Notes under the pieces: model-generated
Told to the model about the DNA's origin: nothing
The model's database searches: none
What the model saw: only the letters and a program-made list of their open reading frames with translations
Program-made: the position numbers and the translations under genes
Shown here: positions 13,296 through 25,679 of the stretch, piece after piece
Layout: the number at the start of each line of letters is the position of its first letter
How positions within the stretch are numbered: position 1 is the stretch's first letter
Assembly (NCBI GenBank): GCA_018398815.1
Contig: CM031611.1
Span: 43,533,528-43,597,527, forward strand
Source: Conus ventricosus
Taxonomy: Eukaryota; Mollusca; Gastropoda; Neogastropoda; Conidae
DNA: 64,000 nucleotides
Direction of reading: 5' to 3'

Positions 13296-13424
13296 ACCCC
13301 TTTTCTTCACGTCCCTCCGACCCTAGCATATGCTAGCAATTTCATGAGTTTTCGCCCTTGTGAACCTCGTCTCAGACCTCTCACTGTCAAGTTCAATTAG
13401 AACACCCTCCCCCCCCTCCCCTCT

Positions 13425-13425
<1 letters not shown>

Positions 13426-13460
<35 letters not shown>
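13426..13460. repeat. 35-bp poly-C run
   Basis: Thirty-five uninterrupted C, preceded by interrupted C-tracts from 13,405. Other long G/C runs occur near 910, 1,217, 3,970, 7,140, 11,200, 12,530, 22,075, 23,898 and 26,110. Confidence 0.9.
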
Positions 13461-14529
13461 AGTTCTCACTGTTGCAAGCAGTTCAGTAATTTTTGACGTA
13501 ATCTGACTGACAGGCAGACAGACCAACAAACTAATCACCCACAAACTAATCAACAGACACGCGTGAAAAACATGACTTACGGGGCAGGCCCGAAGTGTAA
13601 AGTAACTTTAGTTAAATCAACGGTTATTATCTGCCGATTAAAAAAAAAAAGGTTTTAAAGAATGCGTTGAGAGCTTCAGCCCAGAGAAATTTGAATGGAA
13701 GAGAATTAAACAGAGGAGATTAGAAAGAAACGAACGGTCACCGAATGTTTTTGGTACAAGAACAAAACAGCAAAAAATTGTATGGAGATGTGTAGAGCTC
13801 TCGTTGTTTCTACAAGATCAGACAGGAAATCAGGTCCAGCTGAGTTGACTGCCCCAAAGCAAGGAAATGCAATATTCTATTCGATTCTTGCTTCAGCAGG
13901 AAGCTGATATCATTTGTGTATAATCCATATTTCCGTTGCTGCTGTTCAATTCTGTGTTTCTTTAATTCGATGATCTCAGGTCATTTAAAAGTTTTAAAAC
14001 AAAAACTGTCATGGACACCAAATTTCACGATCAATTAAAGGTTGTCGATCGATGATCAAGTACCAGCATACCCGGACTGTGTTGGATAGTCGGTGCTCGC
14101 GTACTGTCACGGAAAGTTTTAAAGTGCCTGTGTCCGTTTTCTTCTTCTGACCTAAAACCGTGTTTGGGAAAAGGATAGTGCAGCGAAGCGTGGCCTCCGT
14201 GATAGAAAAAAAAATCTTTTCCGGGGGCCACGAGCGAAGTCAGATAATACACGTGTTAGATCGGGGAAGGGGGGACAACCAGATATGCAGATATTGTTAC
14301 CGTCCTGAAGCGAATCCATGGATGCAAAGGCCACTGACACTAGTCTTGCCACGCACACTTAGAAAACATTCAGATCTGCTTATGTTGTGAAAGAAAGTGT
14401 TGAGTTGAGAGTAAAGCCCTGTCATTCTGTATCTGACTATAATGGAACTACACAGCATCACCTTTACCATCACTATACAAATTGGCCTTCCACCGAAGAA
14501 CAGTCTATTCATTCTTCTGTCCTTGATGC

Positions 14530-14693
14530 TCTGCTTTCAAAGTGACACTGCTGTTGATTTCCTCTCCACGTTCAGGCTTACGGTGAGTTCTGGTCAAAGT
14601 CATGGGTGTCGGCAAGTTCATGGAGACTGTGGTTGGTGGGACATGGTTGCATTCTCTCGAGGAGGACGTTCACTCAGCCTGGCTCAACCTCTA
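14530..14693 (+). repeat. Interspersed repeat family R, left half, split by the retrotransposon
   Basis: It matches the first part of the copies at 44.1 and 45.4 kb: ctccacgt, the gtcggcaagttcatgg... block, then ctctcgaggagg and tcactcagcctgg. The rest of the repeat resumes at 20,646, so the non-LTR element inserted into it. Confidence 0.75.
14681..14693. repeat. Target-site duplication, left copy
   Basis: ggctcaacctcta, identical to 20,633-20,645, directly abuts the 3' tail of the non-LTR element. Confidence 0.9.
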
Positions 14694-14879
14694 GGATAAG
14701 ATAAGATAATGTTGCTTATAGCCCAGCCGACCGCAAAGGGCCACATCAGGGCTGTCACCACGTTAAAATCAACTCACCAGTCATTAAAAAAAAACAAAAA
14801 AACTTTCACACACCTCGTTAAATGACATCGTCTACAAACGCACCAGAAATTGCATTAAAAATCTTTCTGTCGTAAAATC

Positions 14880-17800
14880 TTAAATCAGATGAAAAATGTT
14901 AATCTCTCTCAAAAACTCAAGGATCACGTCTGGCGGGACATCCCTGAACGGGATCTTCATTGACTCCGCCGTAAAATGTTTGTGTCTCACATCGTGCAAG
15001 TCCCAACACTCTAAAAGAACATGTTTCATTGTGAGTGGCGCCATGACATGGAATGCACCACGGAGCTTCTCACTCTTTAAAAGGTAAGAATGGGTAAAAT
15101 ACGAATGGCCGGTGTGGCAGCCGGCACAGAACCGTTTCCTCTTTACGACCACCCGACGTAGATGGGAGGAAGTCCTTAAGGTTTGGACGGATCTGAAAGA
15201 GTTTGTTATCGTCTGTGTGTTCCAATCCTCCTGCCAGAGGTCTCTCACATAATCGTTAATTTTGGGTTTCACATCTGAGCAGGGATATAAATGTTGGACA
15301 GTTTCTCTCTTGTGGCGTTTTTGGGCTAAACGATCAACCATTTCGTTCCCGCCAATGCCAACATGACCAGAACCCAAGCAAGAGTAATGTTGTAACCGTC
15401 CGCCTTCAACTTGCTAAAAGTTTTAAAAAAATTAAAAGTTCTGGATGCTGAAGGTTGCGGCCAGCTATGGCTTCCAAAGCTGACAGCGAGTCCGACAGAA
15501 CCAGAAAATCCCTCTTCGAAGAATGTGAAATTATCTTCAAAGCCAGAACCAGAGCAGTAAGTTCAGCAGAATAGACAGAAGCATCTGAATGTATATGCTC
15601 CAACAGTATCTGAGAAGGAGCCCCAGGCAGTAGGCTGCACAGGCCACTCCGTCTTCAGACTTGGAACCATCAGTGAAAACTTTTTGACAGGATGGGAATT
15701 TGGAACAGAGGTCAGCTTACATGCCTTGTACGCCAGAGAGCTGGTAGACTCTTTGCGAAAAGCTGCGAGGTCGAAACAAATCTCTGGTGTGAAAAAGGTC
15801 CACGGAGTTGATCCGGAAACTTGGAAAAATTGGACACAACTCCTAGGTCTAGACCTGCATTCCGCACGTGAGGCCGCATACAAAGACCAAACGGCGGAAT
15901 ACATTTTCGGGTTTTTTCAAACTTACTTTGGAACGGGGGTCAAAGACACAGTCATAGGCAGGATTCTGCGGTTCTGAGAACAGTCGGATATAATAATTCA
16001 AAGACAGTTTCAGCCTGCGGTTGGACAGTGAAGGTTCACCCGCCTCTGCGTACAGGCTGTACACAGGGGTGGTGCGGAACGCTCCAAGACAGAGACGAAG
16101 CCCTTGATGGTGGATAGGGTCCAAGAGTTTGAGGTAAGACGATCTTGCGGAGCCGTAGACAGCACAACCGTAGTCCAGTTTAGAACGGACCAGGGCTCTG
16201 TAGAGGTGCAACAAAGTTTTCTTTAATCAGCGCCCCAGTCGGTGCGCTACGACCCGCAGAATATTCAGTGCTTTCTGGCAAGCAGTTTTGAGTTTCTAAT
16301 ATGGCTGAGAAAGTTAAGTTTTTGGTCAAAATGACTCCCAGAAATTTGGCCTCTTAACAGCTGGAATGGGAGATTTCCCTACTTGAAGTTCAGATCTGGA
16401 AAAAACTGACGGAAATGATGGAAGTGAATACACTGCGTCTTTGTTGGAGAAAAGGTGAAACCGTTTTCATCTGCCCACCGATGGATTTTATCTACGCAAA
16501 GCTGGAGCCTGCGCGGGACACTGGGGTACAGGCTTCCAGTTGCGTAGACAGCAAAATCATCCACAAACAATGACAGTCTGAACCCTGCTGAACTGATTGA
16601 ACAATGTTGTTGATTTTAATTACTAAAGAGGGCAGGAGACAGTATGCTCCCCTGTGGAACACCCAACTCCTGCTCGTGGACATCAGAGAGAGTGGTGCCA
16701 ACCCGGACCTGAAACTGTCGTTCTGCCAAAAAATTTTGAATAAAAAGCGGAAGATGACCTCGAAAACCCAGATCGTGGAGATCATGAAGTATCCCCGACT
16801 TCCAGGTGGTATCGTAGGCCTTCTCCAAGTCAAAGAAATTGCCACTGCATGCTGTCTGTTCAAAAAAGCGTCCGAAGTGTAGATTCCAGACGAATCAAAT
16901 GGTCAACTGTAGACCGATGTTTGCGGAAACCACACTGTTCTTTCGCCAAAAGGCCATCGGTTTCGAGTTTCCACATGAGCCTAGCATTGACCATTTTTCC
17001 ATCAATTTACAAACACAGCTGGTCAAAGCTATAGGACGGTAGTTTGATGGTTAGAAAGATCTTTTCCAGGTTTGGGAATTGGAATAATGAGGCTTTCCGC
17101 CAAGAAGGTGGAAAGAAACCAGTAGTCCACACATGGTTGTATACCTGTAGCAGGATGTTCAGACCTATTTGCGGAAGAGGGTTTCAAGAGTTGATAATGG
17201 ATTTCATCTAGACCTGGAGAGGAATCGCTGCAAGAGAGTAAGGCAGATTTCAGCTCGTTTAACGTGAAAGAAAATGTAGTCTTCCATGTTGTCTGACGAA
17301 AAGTGCAGGGTGATTTTTCTTTTTAGGGCTTTGTTTTTGACAAAAGTGGCTGATTTATTAGAAGAGGAGAATTCTTTTCATGGTTGAAGCAAGCAATTAG
17401 CAACTGCTTTCTTCTCTGTTATTAAAGAATCCGAAAACTTGAGATGGTTCACAGTGGGACAGGTGTTCTTCCCTTTGATTTTCTTAATGATGTTCCACAC
17501 TTTTTTCTTGGAAGTTTTTGATGTCAGCCTGGAGCAGAAGCTTCTCCAGGACCGACGTTTACTGATTTTAAAGTGTGTCTTGATTTAGCACGGAGTTTCT
17601 GATGGGCTCGAGCGTTGGGACCCGAATGTCGTTGGTATACCTGACGCTGAGCCCGTTTTCTAACTTTGGAAATTTGTTGGCAGTCTGAATCGAACCAGGG
17701 TTTTTTGGCATTTGAAGTTTATCGGAAGACACTGGAATACAAGCTTTAGCACACTTGATCACAGTGTTAGTCAGTGATTCTGCTGGGTCCGGACTCTGAA

Positions 17801-18559
17801 GAAAATCAGTGTCCTGGAATTCCTGAGAAATAGAGGCTGCAAATAGATCCCAGTTTGCTTTCCTGATAATTTAGATGTTGAGAGACAGAGACGTGTTCAG
17901 TTATTACAGGTTGTAGAAGGACAGGGAAATGGTCCCCTTCCGTGCAGATCGTCATGGACAGACCACTCATAGTCCAGGGCCAGCGAGGGGTCACAAACCG
18001 ACAAATCTAAACACGAAAGTGAACCTGTGGAAGAGTGGAGGTAAGTTGCAGATCCGTCGTTCAGACAACACAAATCCAAATCCGAAAGGACATCCTCAAA
18101 TTTGCAGACCTCTGGATGACATACTGACACTACCCCAAAGAGGATTGTGACCGTTAAAGTCACCCAACAGCAAAAAAGGGCGAGGAAGTTCCCCTATCAG
18201 ACTGACAAGGTCCTGACGACAAACCGGGACAGAAGGGGGAAAATAAAGGGAACAGATTGTCACAGTCTTGTGAGAGTGACTCTCGCAGCTACAGCCTGAA
18301 GGGAGGTAGACAGAGCGACAGACTATACAAAAAGTTTTATGTAGGAGAAGGGCAACACCGCCCGACAGTCCCAACGTGGATGGTTGTGCAGGTTTAGAAA
18401 GAATATTAAAGCCAGAAAGAGTAAAGGTCTTCTGGCCTTGAATTTGAGTTTCCTGAAGAGCCACGACGGAAGGTTTTATAGATTGGCACAAAAGCTGCAG
18501 CTCCTCGAAGTTGGAATTTAGTCCACGGATATTCCCCAAAGGAATATTGTACTATCCAT
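14880..18559 (-). pseudogene. ORF2 (endonuclease, reverse transcriptase, RNase H) of the non-LTR element
   Basis: The frame begins near ATG 18,559 and shifts within 20 bp. The endonuclease is clear from NIRGLNSNFEELQLLCQ and LLLGDFNGHNPLWG (18,539-18,100). Reverse transcriptase blocks are MEKAYDTTWKSGILHDLHDL and LGVPQGSILSPALFS (16,830-16,620), then FVDDFAVYATGSL (16,570) in place of the usual Y/F-ADD box. RNase H follows with VYSAELTALVLALKI and VLSDSLSALEAI (15,580-15,450), then a C-terminal region with a CX2C-like finger (15,377-14,880) ending FLREINIFHLI. It copies element RNA at a nicked target. Several frameshifts and in-frame stops separate the blocks, so it is not intact as shown. 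Confidence 0.88.
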
Positions 18560-18599
18560 GGTGCAGAGGGCGAAAAGGAGAGAGATCAGGTCATCTCCT

Positions 18600-19898
18600 C
18601 CTCAACATCTGCGTCCAATGGAGTGAATTTGTTGGTTAGTTTCACTGGACTGTTATGGTCTCAGACCTGCTGCAGACTTACCAACAGTGAAGAAGGAGGT
18701 CTGGATTTGGGAGACGGTGGAGGCTCTTCTCATCTCCACCATCTCCACACTGGGTTGAACTCCCTTGCCCGCACGGGCACTGGACAGAGGAGTTCGAGGG
18801 GGGATTGCTGGTTTTTTAATCTGCCCAGCAGCAGATGTTGTAGACTGCTGGCAGTCTGAGGGTGGCGGATTTTTTGCCTCCACCAGGGGCAGTCATTTTA
18901 GGTTGGGAGGTGGTGGACCTGCTTCCACCAGAGTTGACAGTTCGTACATGCAGTGTCTTCGAAAATGTAAAGTCATCAGTCTGACAGCAGACCGATCGAG
19001 TGGAAACTGTGGAACTTTCCTTACAGCCGAAGCATAGGAAGAGGCTGTCGGCGTCTGACTGCCCACAACCTGCTTGCGGGGCCCCAAAAAAGGAAATTTT
19101 CTTTTCAGTTTTTAATCTTTGAATTGCGGATTCCTGAATCCAAAGAGGGCAGTTTCTTGAAGAGGAGGAATGGTCGCCACCCCCAGTTAGCACAATGTGC
19201 CGGATCTTGACATGGCCCATCATGGGTTGCCTTGCAGCAAACACGCATACCTCTTGCCCTGAACAGCGGTCCCTGACATGGCCAAACTTCTGGCACCTGA
19301 AGCACCTCAACGGGGATGGAACATATAACTGAACCCGGACATTCAGGTAGCCCAACTTTGATGACCGAGGCAGCACAGGGTTGCAGAATGTCAGAAAGAG
19401 GGTGTTGGTGGCCACTCTTTCTGCACCCTTCTTGACAGTCACCCTGCGCACCTCCGTCCCCCACCCTGGGATGCCAGCTCCGTTTTGATTTCTGCCTCTG
19501 AGACTCCTGATAAATCCCGGCAGCGAATCACGCCTTTCGATGAATTTAACTGTTTGTGGGGAGTTACCCTGATCTCCCTGTCCACTAGTTTAGTTGCCTT
19601 CAGCAGCTGTTCAGATTGTTTCTGTGATTTACATTGAATTAGAAAGGAGCCATTTCTCAACCTCTTGATGGACCGAGGGTCACCTGCTATACCTTGAAAG
19701 CCCTTTTGGATAGCAAAAGGGCTCAGAGCTGAAAGGGGTCTGTCCTGCTCCGTCCCTTCCATCACGAGCCAGGAAGCCCAGAAACCTGTCTTCTGTCGTA
19801 CCTCAGTATCTGAATCGCTGTCAGAATAAAGACCTCCTGAAACAGGGGATGCTGCTTTTCTCTTCTTTTTGGGGGGGGATGTTTTTTGATAAAGCCAT
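18600..19898 (-). pseudogene. ORF1 (gag-like RNA-binding protein) of the non-LTR element
   Basis: Starts at ATG 19,898 and breaks soon after at a G8 run. It then reads as FAIQKGFQGIAGDPRSIKRL, followed by the typical LLKATKLVDREIRVTPHKQL region, another frameshift near 19,450, then CFRCQKFGHVRDRC and a second cysteine cluster near 19,230. The zinc knuckles bind the element's own RNA in retrotransposition particles. The 3' end is approximate. At least two frameshifts show decay or sequencing error. Confidence 0.8.
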
Positions 19899-20632
19899 GT
19901 TTAGTTTAGTATGTTTCATCTCTCCTTACCCACCCACCTTGGAGTCCAACTAAGGGGCCAGGGCCAAGAAACCAATGTCTTGACCCCTTCCAGGCTTGGG
20001 GAGAGATATAACAACAAACAGAAACTACCAACCCTATCCCCCCTGATCATGCTCAACTCCCGGGGACAGAGAGCTGAGCACTGCAGGGGTTAACTTGGCC
20101 AGCAGGGAACTGTCTGTCTTGACCCAGCCCCAAGAAGGGGAGCCGATTAGTACACCCGGCCAAAGTGTACTTCCTGTCTAGGAGAGGTCCGAGCCAAAGT
20201 GATGTGTTGAGAGCGCTGGCCCTCTCAATCACCAGGATCTCATTCCCCTCCGACACAGGTCGCACCGCACGCAAACACGGCGGATCTTAAGGAGACCACA
20301 GAGAGAAAAGGAGTGTGGAAAAGAAGACTTGAAGGGGAGACGAAGATAGAAAAGGGCCAAATAAGAAGGCAGAAAACAAGAAAAGGAGAAAGCGGGTTAC
20401 TCTTAGTCAGGATCCTCACCCTTAGCCTATCTGACATGGGAAGCCCTACCAGGGGCATCAACTCCTTACCACGTTATGCTTAGGCCAGACAGCATCTCGG
20501 CTTTTCGGACCTAGAAGCAGTTTTAAAAAAACCCAGCCTATCCTAAAGTATTGATGCCCCCGCCAGCAAAGCCTAAGGGATCACTGGACCACGCAAGCCC
20601 TCCGACCACGACAAGGTCGCAACCCCCGGAGG
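19899..20632 (-). promoter_or_regulatory. 5' UTR with presumed internal promoter of the non-LTR element
   Basis: The 5' end begins GC-rich directly after the target-site duplication, and about 730 bp precede ORF1. I-type elements carry an internal promoter in this position; no specific motif is identified here. Its presence shows the copy was not 5'-truncated. Confidence 0.6.
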
Positions 20633-20645
20633 GGCTCAACCTCTA
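20633..20645. repeat. Target-site duplication, right copy
   Basis: ggctcaacctcta, identical to 14,681-14,693, directly abuts the 5' end of the non-LTR element. Confidence 0.9.
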
Positions 20646-20812
20646 AGCACATATTACCATCAGTAGGGGCCTAATAGGTGTTGTTCTGTGTATGTAAGAT
20701 GAGATAGAGTATAGGTGTTGTCCTGTGTATGGTAGATGAGATATAGAGTACCACTGAATGCCACCAAAGTCACTTGACAGCAGAGCGGTGTCACCACAGC
20801 TAAACTTCCTCA
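20646..20812 (+). repeat. Interspersed repeat family R, right half
   Basis: It continues the family with ...catcagtaggggcctaat, tgtgtatgtaagat and accaccaaagt-type blocks, also seen at 44,200-44,300 and 45,600-45,690. It contains a small internal duplication (aggtgttgt...tgtgtatg twice). Confidence 0.7.
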
Positions 20813-20906
20813 CAATGACTTTACATCAATAATTGTTCCCTGTGGATTGCCTATCCCATGACTGACGGAACAAACTTGGTTGTGGCTTGGGTAAAGGAAG
20901 ATCAAT

Positions 20907-20907
20907 C

Positions 20908-20942
<35 letters not shown>

Positions 20943-20951
20943 CACACACAT

Positions 20952-21002
<51 letters not shown>
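20907..21002. repeat. (CA)n microsatellite
   Basis: About 95 bp with AAA and TGC interruptions. Confidence 0.9.
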
Positions 21003-21005
<3 letters not shown>

Positions 21006-21349
21006 GAAAAAACCCAAAGACCGCACATTTAGACACAATCCAATAATAGAAAGGGTGGCATGACTGTGAACCATAATGGGTTGAAAGGTTAACAATAATA
21101 ATACATGTATACATTTGCACTCACATACACACACATGTGCACACATGTGGGAACACACCCTAAAGATGATCCAAATGAAGTCAACAGGCCCAAAATGTCA
21201 TGACAGAAGCTAAGAAGTTTGGAGATGGAGGGGTGGGGGTGTCTTCCCCCCACCCCTCTTCTTTTCATTTTCTTCAAACTTTGGCAAAACCCATGTGAAT
21301 ACAGCCTGTATGACATGCAGAGGTTGCTTCCCATGAACAGTTAATGTGT

Positions 21350-21370
21350 GGACACACATACACATGCATG

Positions 21371-21421
<51 letters not shown>

Positions 21422-21425
21422 GAAG

Positions 21426-21482
<57 letters not shown>

Positions 21483-21516
21483 TGCATGTGTATGTGTGTG
21501 TGTGTGTGTGTGTGTG
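21350..21516. repeat. Palindromic CA/GT microsatellite with GC-rich shoulders
   Basis: acacatgcatgcgcgcgcac then (CA)n, a gaggaag centre, (GT)n, then gtgcgcgcgcgcatgcatgt. The two halves are reverse complements over about 70 bp each. Confidence 0.9.
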
Positions 21517-22411
21517 AAGATGGGGGAGGTGAGAGGTGAAGGGGATATGAACATGGGAATGACAGTTTTTGAGAGGGGAGGGAGGGGGAGGGGGGAAAGA
21601 CAGAGAGGAAGGAAAAAAGGAGCAAGGGGGAAACACAGATTGCCAGCTTGTGCCCAGGACACCTGCTCAGTCTCAAAGTTCATTCAAATGACAAGAACAC
21701 ATCACAAAAATGATGACATATTTATTTTTTGTCTATCCATTCTCTGAAAATAATTATATCCATTCTTTTTTGTGTGTGATAATTTACCATCAGATCTCAG
21801 TTATAAACTTTTGGCTACATAACTCCAGCGTAATGAACATTTGTGAGAGGAAATATCCTAGAAATGCAATGTAAAAATGCATTTTTGACACTACTTTATT
21901 TGGAAGCAGTAACTCAAATGGAACAGTTGTCTTCCTCTGAAGAGGAAAGAGAGCAAGGTTAGATAAGAATGAACACACCTGCATGAAATCCCCCCCCCCC
22001 CACACACACACACACACACCCCTACTGCAGAACCCTGTCTAGGACATTTTGCCCTTATACCAGACTCTAACTACCCCCCCCCCCCCCCCAAAGATCCCCT
22101 CTCTTTAGACATTTCAAACATGTTCTAGACTTATCTCCCCTTAACTACTCCCTCTCTTTACAGACTTCTTTTTCTGCGTCATTTTTGGTTTGGTCAGTAC
22201 TATATCATTCCTCCAATAAAACAAGATCTCTTCTGTTAAAGACTTGTCCTGGCATATTTTTGTCTTTATCTATGCTGGCTTTAACTCTCGGAAAAGTACG
22301 CCCCTCTTCCCCGCCATTTATGGCAGGCATCAAATAGATAGTCGTAAACATGCAGGAATTTCATCAATTGGATTTTAAGTCCAAACTTAGTTTGCAAGTA
22401 ATGTTCTATAT

Positions 22412-22413
<2 letters not shown>

Positions 22414-22467
<54 letters not shown>

Positions 22468-22468
22468 A
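22414..22468. repeat. (GA)n microsatellite
   Basis: About 55 bp of GA with one AGA slip. Confidence 0.9.
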
Positions 22469-23705
22469 GTATGCAAGGGAAACACAACGCTTAACATAAT
22501 TATCTCCCTTGAATTGCATGCTTGCTTGAAAAAGAAGCTTCATGTTCATCTTAATCATTTACATTCATCATAATTGACTTCAATTTTGATGCAGAAGTGA
22601 AATGCACCATATACTGTTGCTGAATTGTTGGCCTTCAACAACATTTACACCAAGCTGAGGTAACAATCGTCAAAGTGATCTGCGGCTTGATCACTCAATT
22701 TGCAGATGTCACCATTTTGCTTGGTCGATCAAACACCAACAAGTACCACAGCCAAAGATAAATTGTTTCGAACTATGGGTACCAGCAGCTTTTTCTATGG
22801 TAGGAAGGACTGTTTTCCATGGTGAGTATATTACAGCTAAAGACACATTGCCTCCCTTCACCAGTAACAAAGCAGACAGAGATAGCTTCTAACCATGTAT
22901 GCATGTCTGCTCAGTTTCATTCATTGTGATTTCATGAATAGATCCAAACAGCAAAACACACACATGATGCATGCAACAAAACTGTTCACTTGTCGTTTAT
23001 ACTTATACTGTTAAGATACATTCACTCTCTTTCTTCGTTATTCTATTTATAATCAAATCTGAACATGTCAGAGTAAATTTTTGGAAACAATTGGGCAAAA
23101 CATCTTTTCTTTCAGCGGAAGTGTCAATAACATGCCATGTAAAAATGCATTTCTTTACTACTTTCTAACAAGAAAGCCACAAAATAGACTGAACCATTAA
23201 ATGTCTGTTCCTCTGAAGAAAAACAAAGAAAGAGCACGATTTGGCAAGAATGACACACAAAAACCAACCTGGTATGCTAACAGTGCAATAAATGCTTCAA
23301 ATACTCTGGCAAGATGTGGGGAAACAATGCATCTATAGTATCATCATGAACACTTTTAGTCATAAAACATCCATAGTAAAGAATACAAAACAAAAAATTA
23401 ATGTATTTATCACACCGCTTCATATAACAGAAGCAACAAACCATATAAAAAAAAGTCAAGAACAAGCTTTGGCATGAATGAAGTAAAAAAAAAAAAGAAG
23501 ATAAAAATGAACACCAATAATATTACCAACAAATTCAAATATGGGAAAACAGTCAATTGTATACATATCATAAACCCCAACGAATGCTGCTACAACAACA
23601 TCTGGAAAAGAGCACATTTCCTCAGCTATACTCATTCTATTGTACTGAAGGGGAATTTGAGAATTCCATTCAAAGCTGACAGTTGAGATCCTTAGGTTCA
23701 ATTCA

Positions 23706-23755
23706 GGTTGCTAATAGCCCAGCTGACCATGAAATGCCCGATCAGGGCTAATGAA
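23706..23755 (-). mobile_element. Degenerate 3' tail fragment of the I/Nimb-like family
   Basis: ttgctaatagcccagctgac and cccgatcagggct resemble the element's 3' UTR. It interrupts the repeat series of the 21.8-27.2 kb region. Confidence 0.5.
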
Positions 23756-23926
23756 ATAGAACAAACGGTAAAAGGAGAGCATGGGGGTGGGGTAGGGAAG
23801 TATTTATAGAGAACAGTTGAAATCATTAGGCAAACGAACCAAGTTGGAGAGGTAGGAGGAAAAGGAGGGGAAGACAGAAATGGGAGGGGAGATTGAGGGG
23901 GGGGGGGGGGGGAAGAGGGATGAGTA

Positions 23927-24611
23927 TTCACAGGGTGAAGCTGAGATCATTAGATATTGAAGACATGGAAAGGCTTGGGATGGAGAGGGAGCGAGTTCAC
24001 AGGGTGAAGCTGAGATCATTAGATATTGAAGACATGGAAAGGCTTGGGATGGAGAGGGAGCGAGTTCACAGGGTGAAGCTGAGATCATTAGATATTGAAG
24101 ACATGGAAAGGCTTGGGATGGAGAGGGAGCGAGTTCACAGGGTGAAGCTGAGATCATTAGATATTGAAGACATGGAAAGGCTTGGGATGGAGAGGGAGCG
24201 AGTTCACAGGGTGAAGCTGAGATCATTAGATATTGAAGACATGGAAAGGCTTGGGATGGAGAGGGAGCGAGTTCACAGGGTGAAGCTGAGATCATTAGAT
24301 ATTGAAGACATGGAAAGGCTTGGGATGGAGAGGGAGCGAGTTCACAGGGTGAAGCTGAGATCATTAGATATTGAAGACATGGAAAGGCTTGGGATGGAGA
24401 GGGAGCGAGTTCACAGGGTGAAGCTGAGATCATTAGATATTGAAGACATGGAAAGGCTTGGGATGGAGAGGGAGCGAGTTCACAGGGTGAAGCTGAGATC
24501 ATTAGATATTGAAGAAATGGAAAGGCTTGGGATGGAGAGGGAGCGAGTTCACAGGGTGAAGCTGAGATCATTAGATATTGAAGACATGGAAAGGCTTGGA
24601 ACGGAGAGGGA
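23927..24611. repeat. 69-bp minisatellite, ~10 copies
   Basis: Unit gttcacagggtgaagctgag + atcattagatattgaagaca + tggaaaggcttgggatggag + agggagcga, ten copies nearly identical (one ac/aa change at about 24,515; the last copy is diverged). Since 69 is a multiple of three, a 23-residue repeat stays open on both strands; without splice or start context I do not call a gene. Confidence 0.95.
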
Positions 24612-25679
24612 GACTGCCAGGATCGTTAAGGGATCAAGTGTTCACAGGAAAAAAACTGGGGTCATGAGGAACTAAACATGAAATAACTGAAATGGAAGGG
24701 GAGCTTGTTACTGATCGGGTCAATTGCAGTACAACTTTAATTGAGGAAAAATAAGTTAATACAACAAACATTGAGAAAAAAAAGGGACAAAGGCAAGATT
24801 TGGGGCAAAGACGCTTGTGTTGTACAATACTGGACTCTTTTTCCCAAAGAAACATCAGCAGTATACAATGTAAAAATGTATTTATGACACCTCTCTATAC
24901 CATAGAAGCAAAATTTAAACAAAGAAAATCAAATTTAACCCCAAAAGCTTGTTCTTCTAAAAAGTGAAGAGCAAGTTTTGACAAGAGCAAAAAAAAATAT
25001 GTAACATAACGCCAACAATATTTGTTACAAATCTGAATGAGAATAACAGTCAACCGTAAACAGATTTCACAAACGCCAAATAACAGTAGCATAGCAGAAT
25101 TTTGAGCAAAACAGCATCTGCAAGGACCACACATTTGTCAGCTGCACTGACTTTCTTGTGTAGGTGGGATTCCATTCACCAGCTACAGTTCATACCGTTC
25201 AGTTATAAATGCAAAGTGGGATGAATGGATAATCACCCCCCACCCCCCTTCCAATGAATTGTTTGTTTCAGGTAAAGCAACCAGCAAAAATAGAGAGTGT
25301 AGCCTGATTTTCTTTTTCTTTTTTCTTCTTTTCATTTCATTCTTTCTTCAATTAAAAAAAGAAAAGAAATGTTGCCCTACTTTTTCAAAAAAGCATGGTA
25401 TATGCTTCTTGCATTTGTTGTCACCCTTTTGCTTCTAGCAAGTGCTTTCCCCTGAAAGAAACAGGAGGACTTGAGTAGTTTTGTTATGTGCTAAGTCAAT
25501 TCTCAATCACAACTTCTCTACTCACTGTTTTCGTGTACATGTTTTCTTCTGTTTTTGCTTCTTTTTCTTCTTCTTTCTGTTTTTTTTTTTTTTTTTTTCA
25601 GCTGCAACAAAAACATTTTGAGTCAGCTGCAAAATTTAGGATCAGTCACATGACCGGAAACAAACCAATTTAGGAGGGG

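Larger units (their letters stand above)
11640..14529. other. Intergenic stretch without recognised genes
   Basis: Contains T- and G/C-runs, a GT microsatellite, the 17-19 bp repeat, the poly-C run and degenerate repeat fragments. No coding region is supported. Confidence 0.5.
14694..20632 (-). mobile_element. I/Nimb-like non-LTR retrotransposon, nearly full length
   Basis: A 5,939-bp element read on the minus strand: 5' UTR (20,632-19,899), a gag-like ORF1 with CCHC knuckles, then ORF2 with apurinic-type endonuclease, reverse transcriptase and RNase H, a short 3' UTR and a (TTATC)n-type tail. It is bounded by a perfect 13-bp direct repeat. RNase H in ORF2 together with a CCHC ORF1 points to the I superclade; Nimbus-type elements of snails are a reasonable comparison. 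Both ORFs carry frameshifts and stops, so this copy looks inactive. A 3' tail of the same family occurs again at 11.3-11.6, 23.7 and 29.0 kb. Confidence 0.9.

Noticed and set aside
23804..24675. 23-residue repeat proteins on both strands
   Set aside because: The 69-bp unit is a multiple of three and stop-free both ways; flanking frames are low-complexity and there is no splice or start context.
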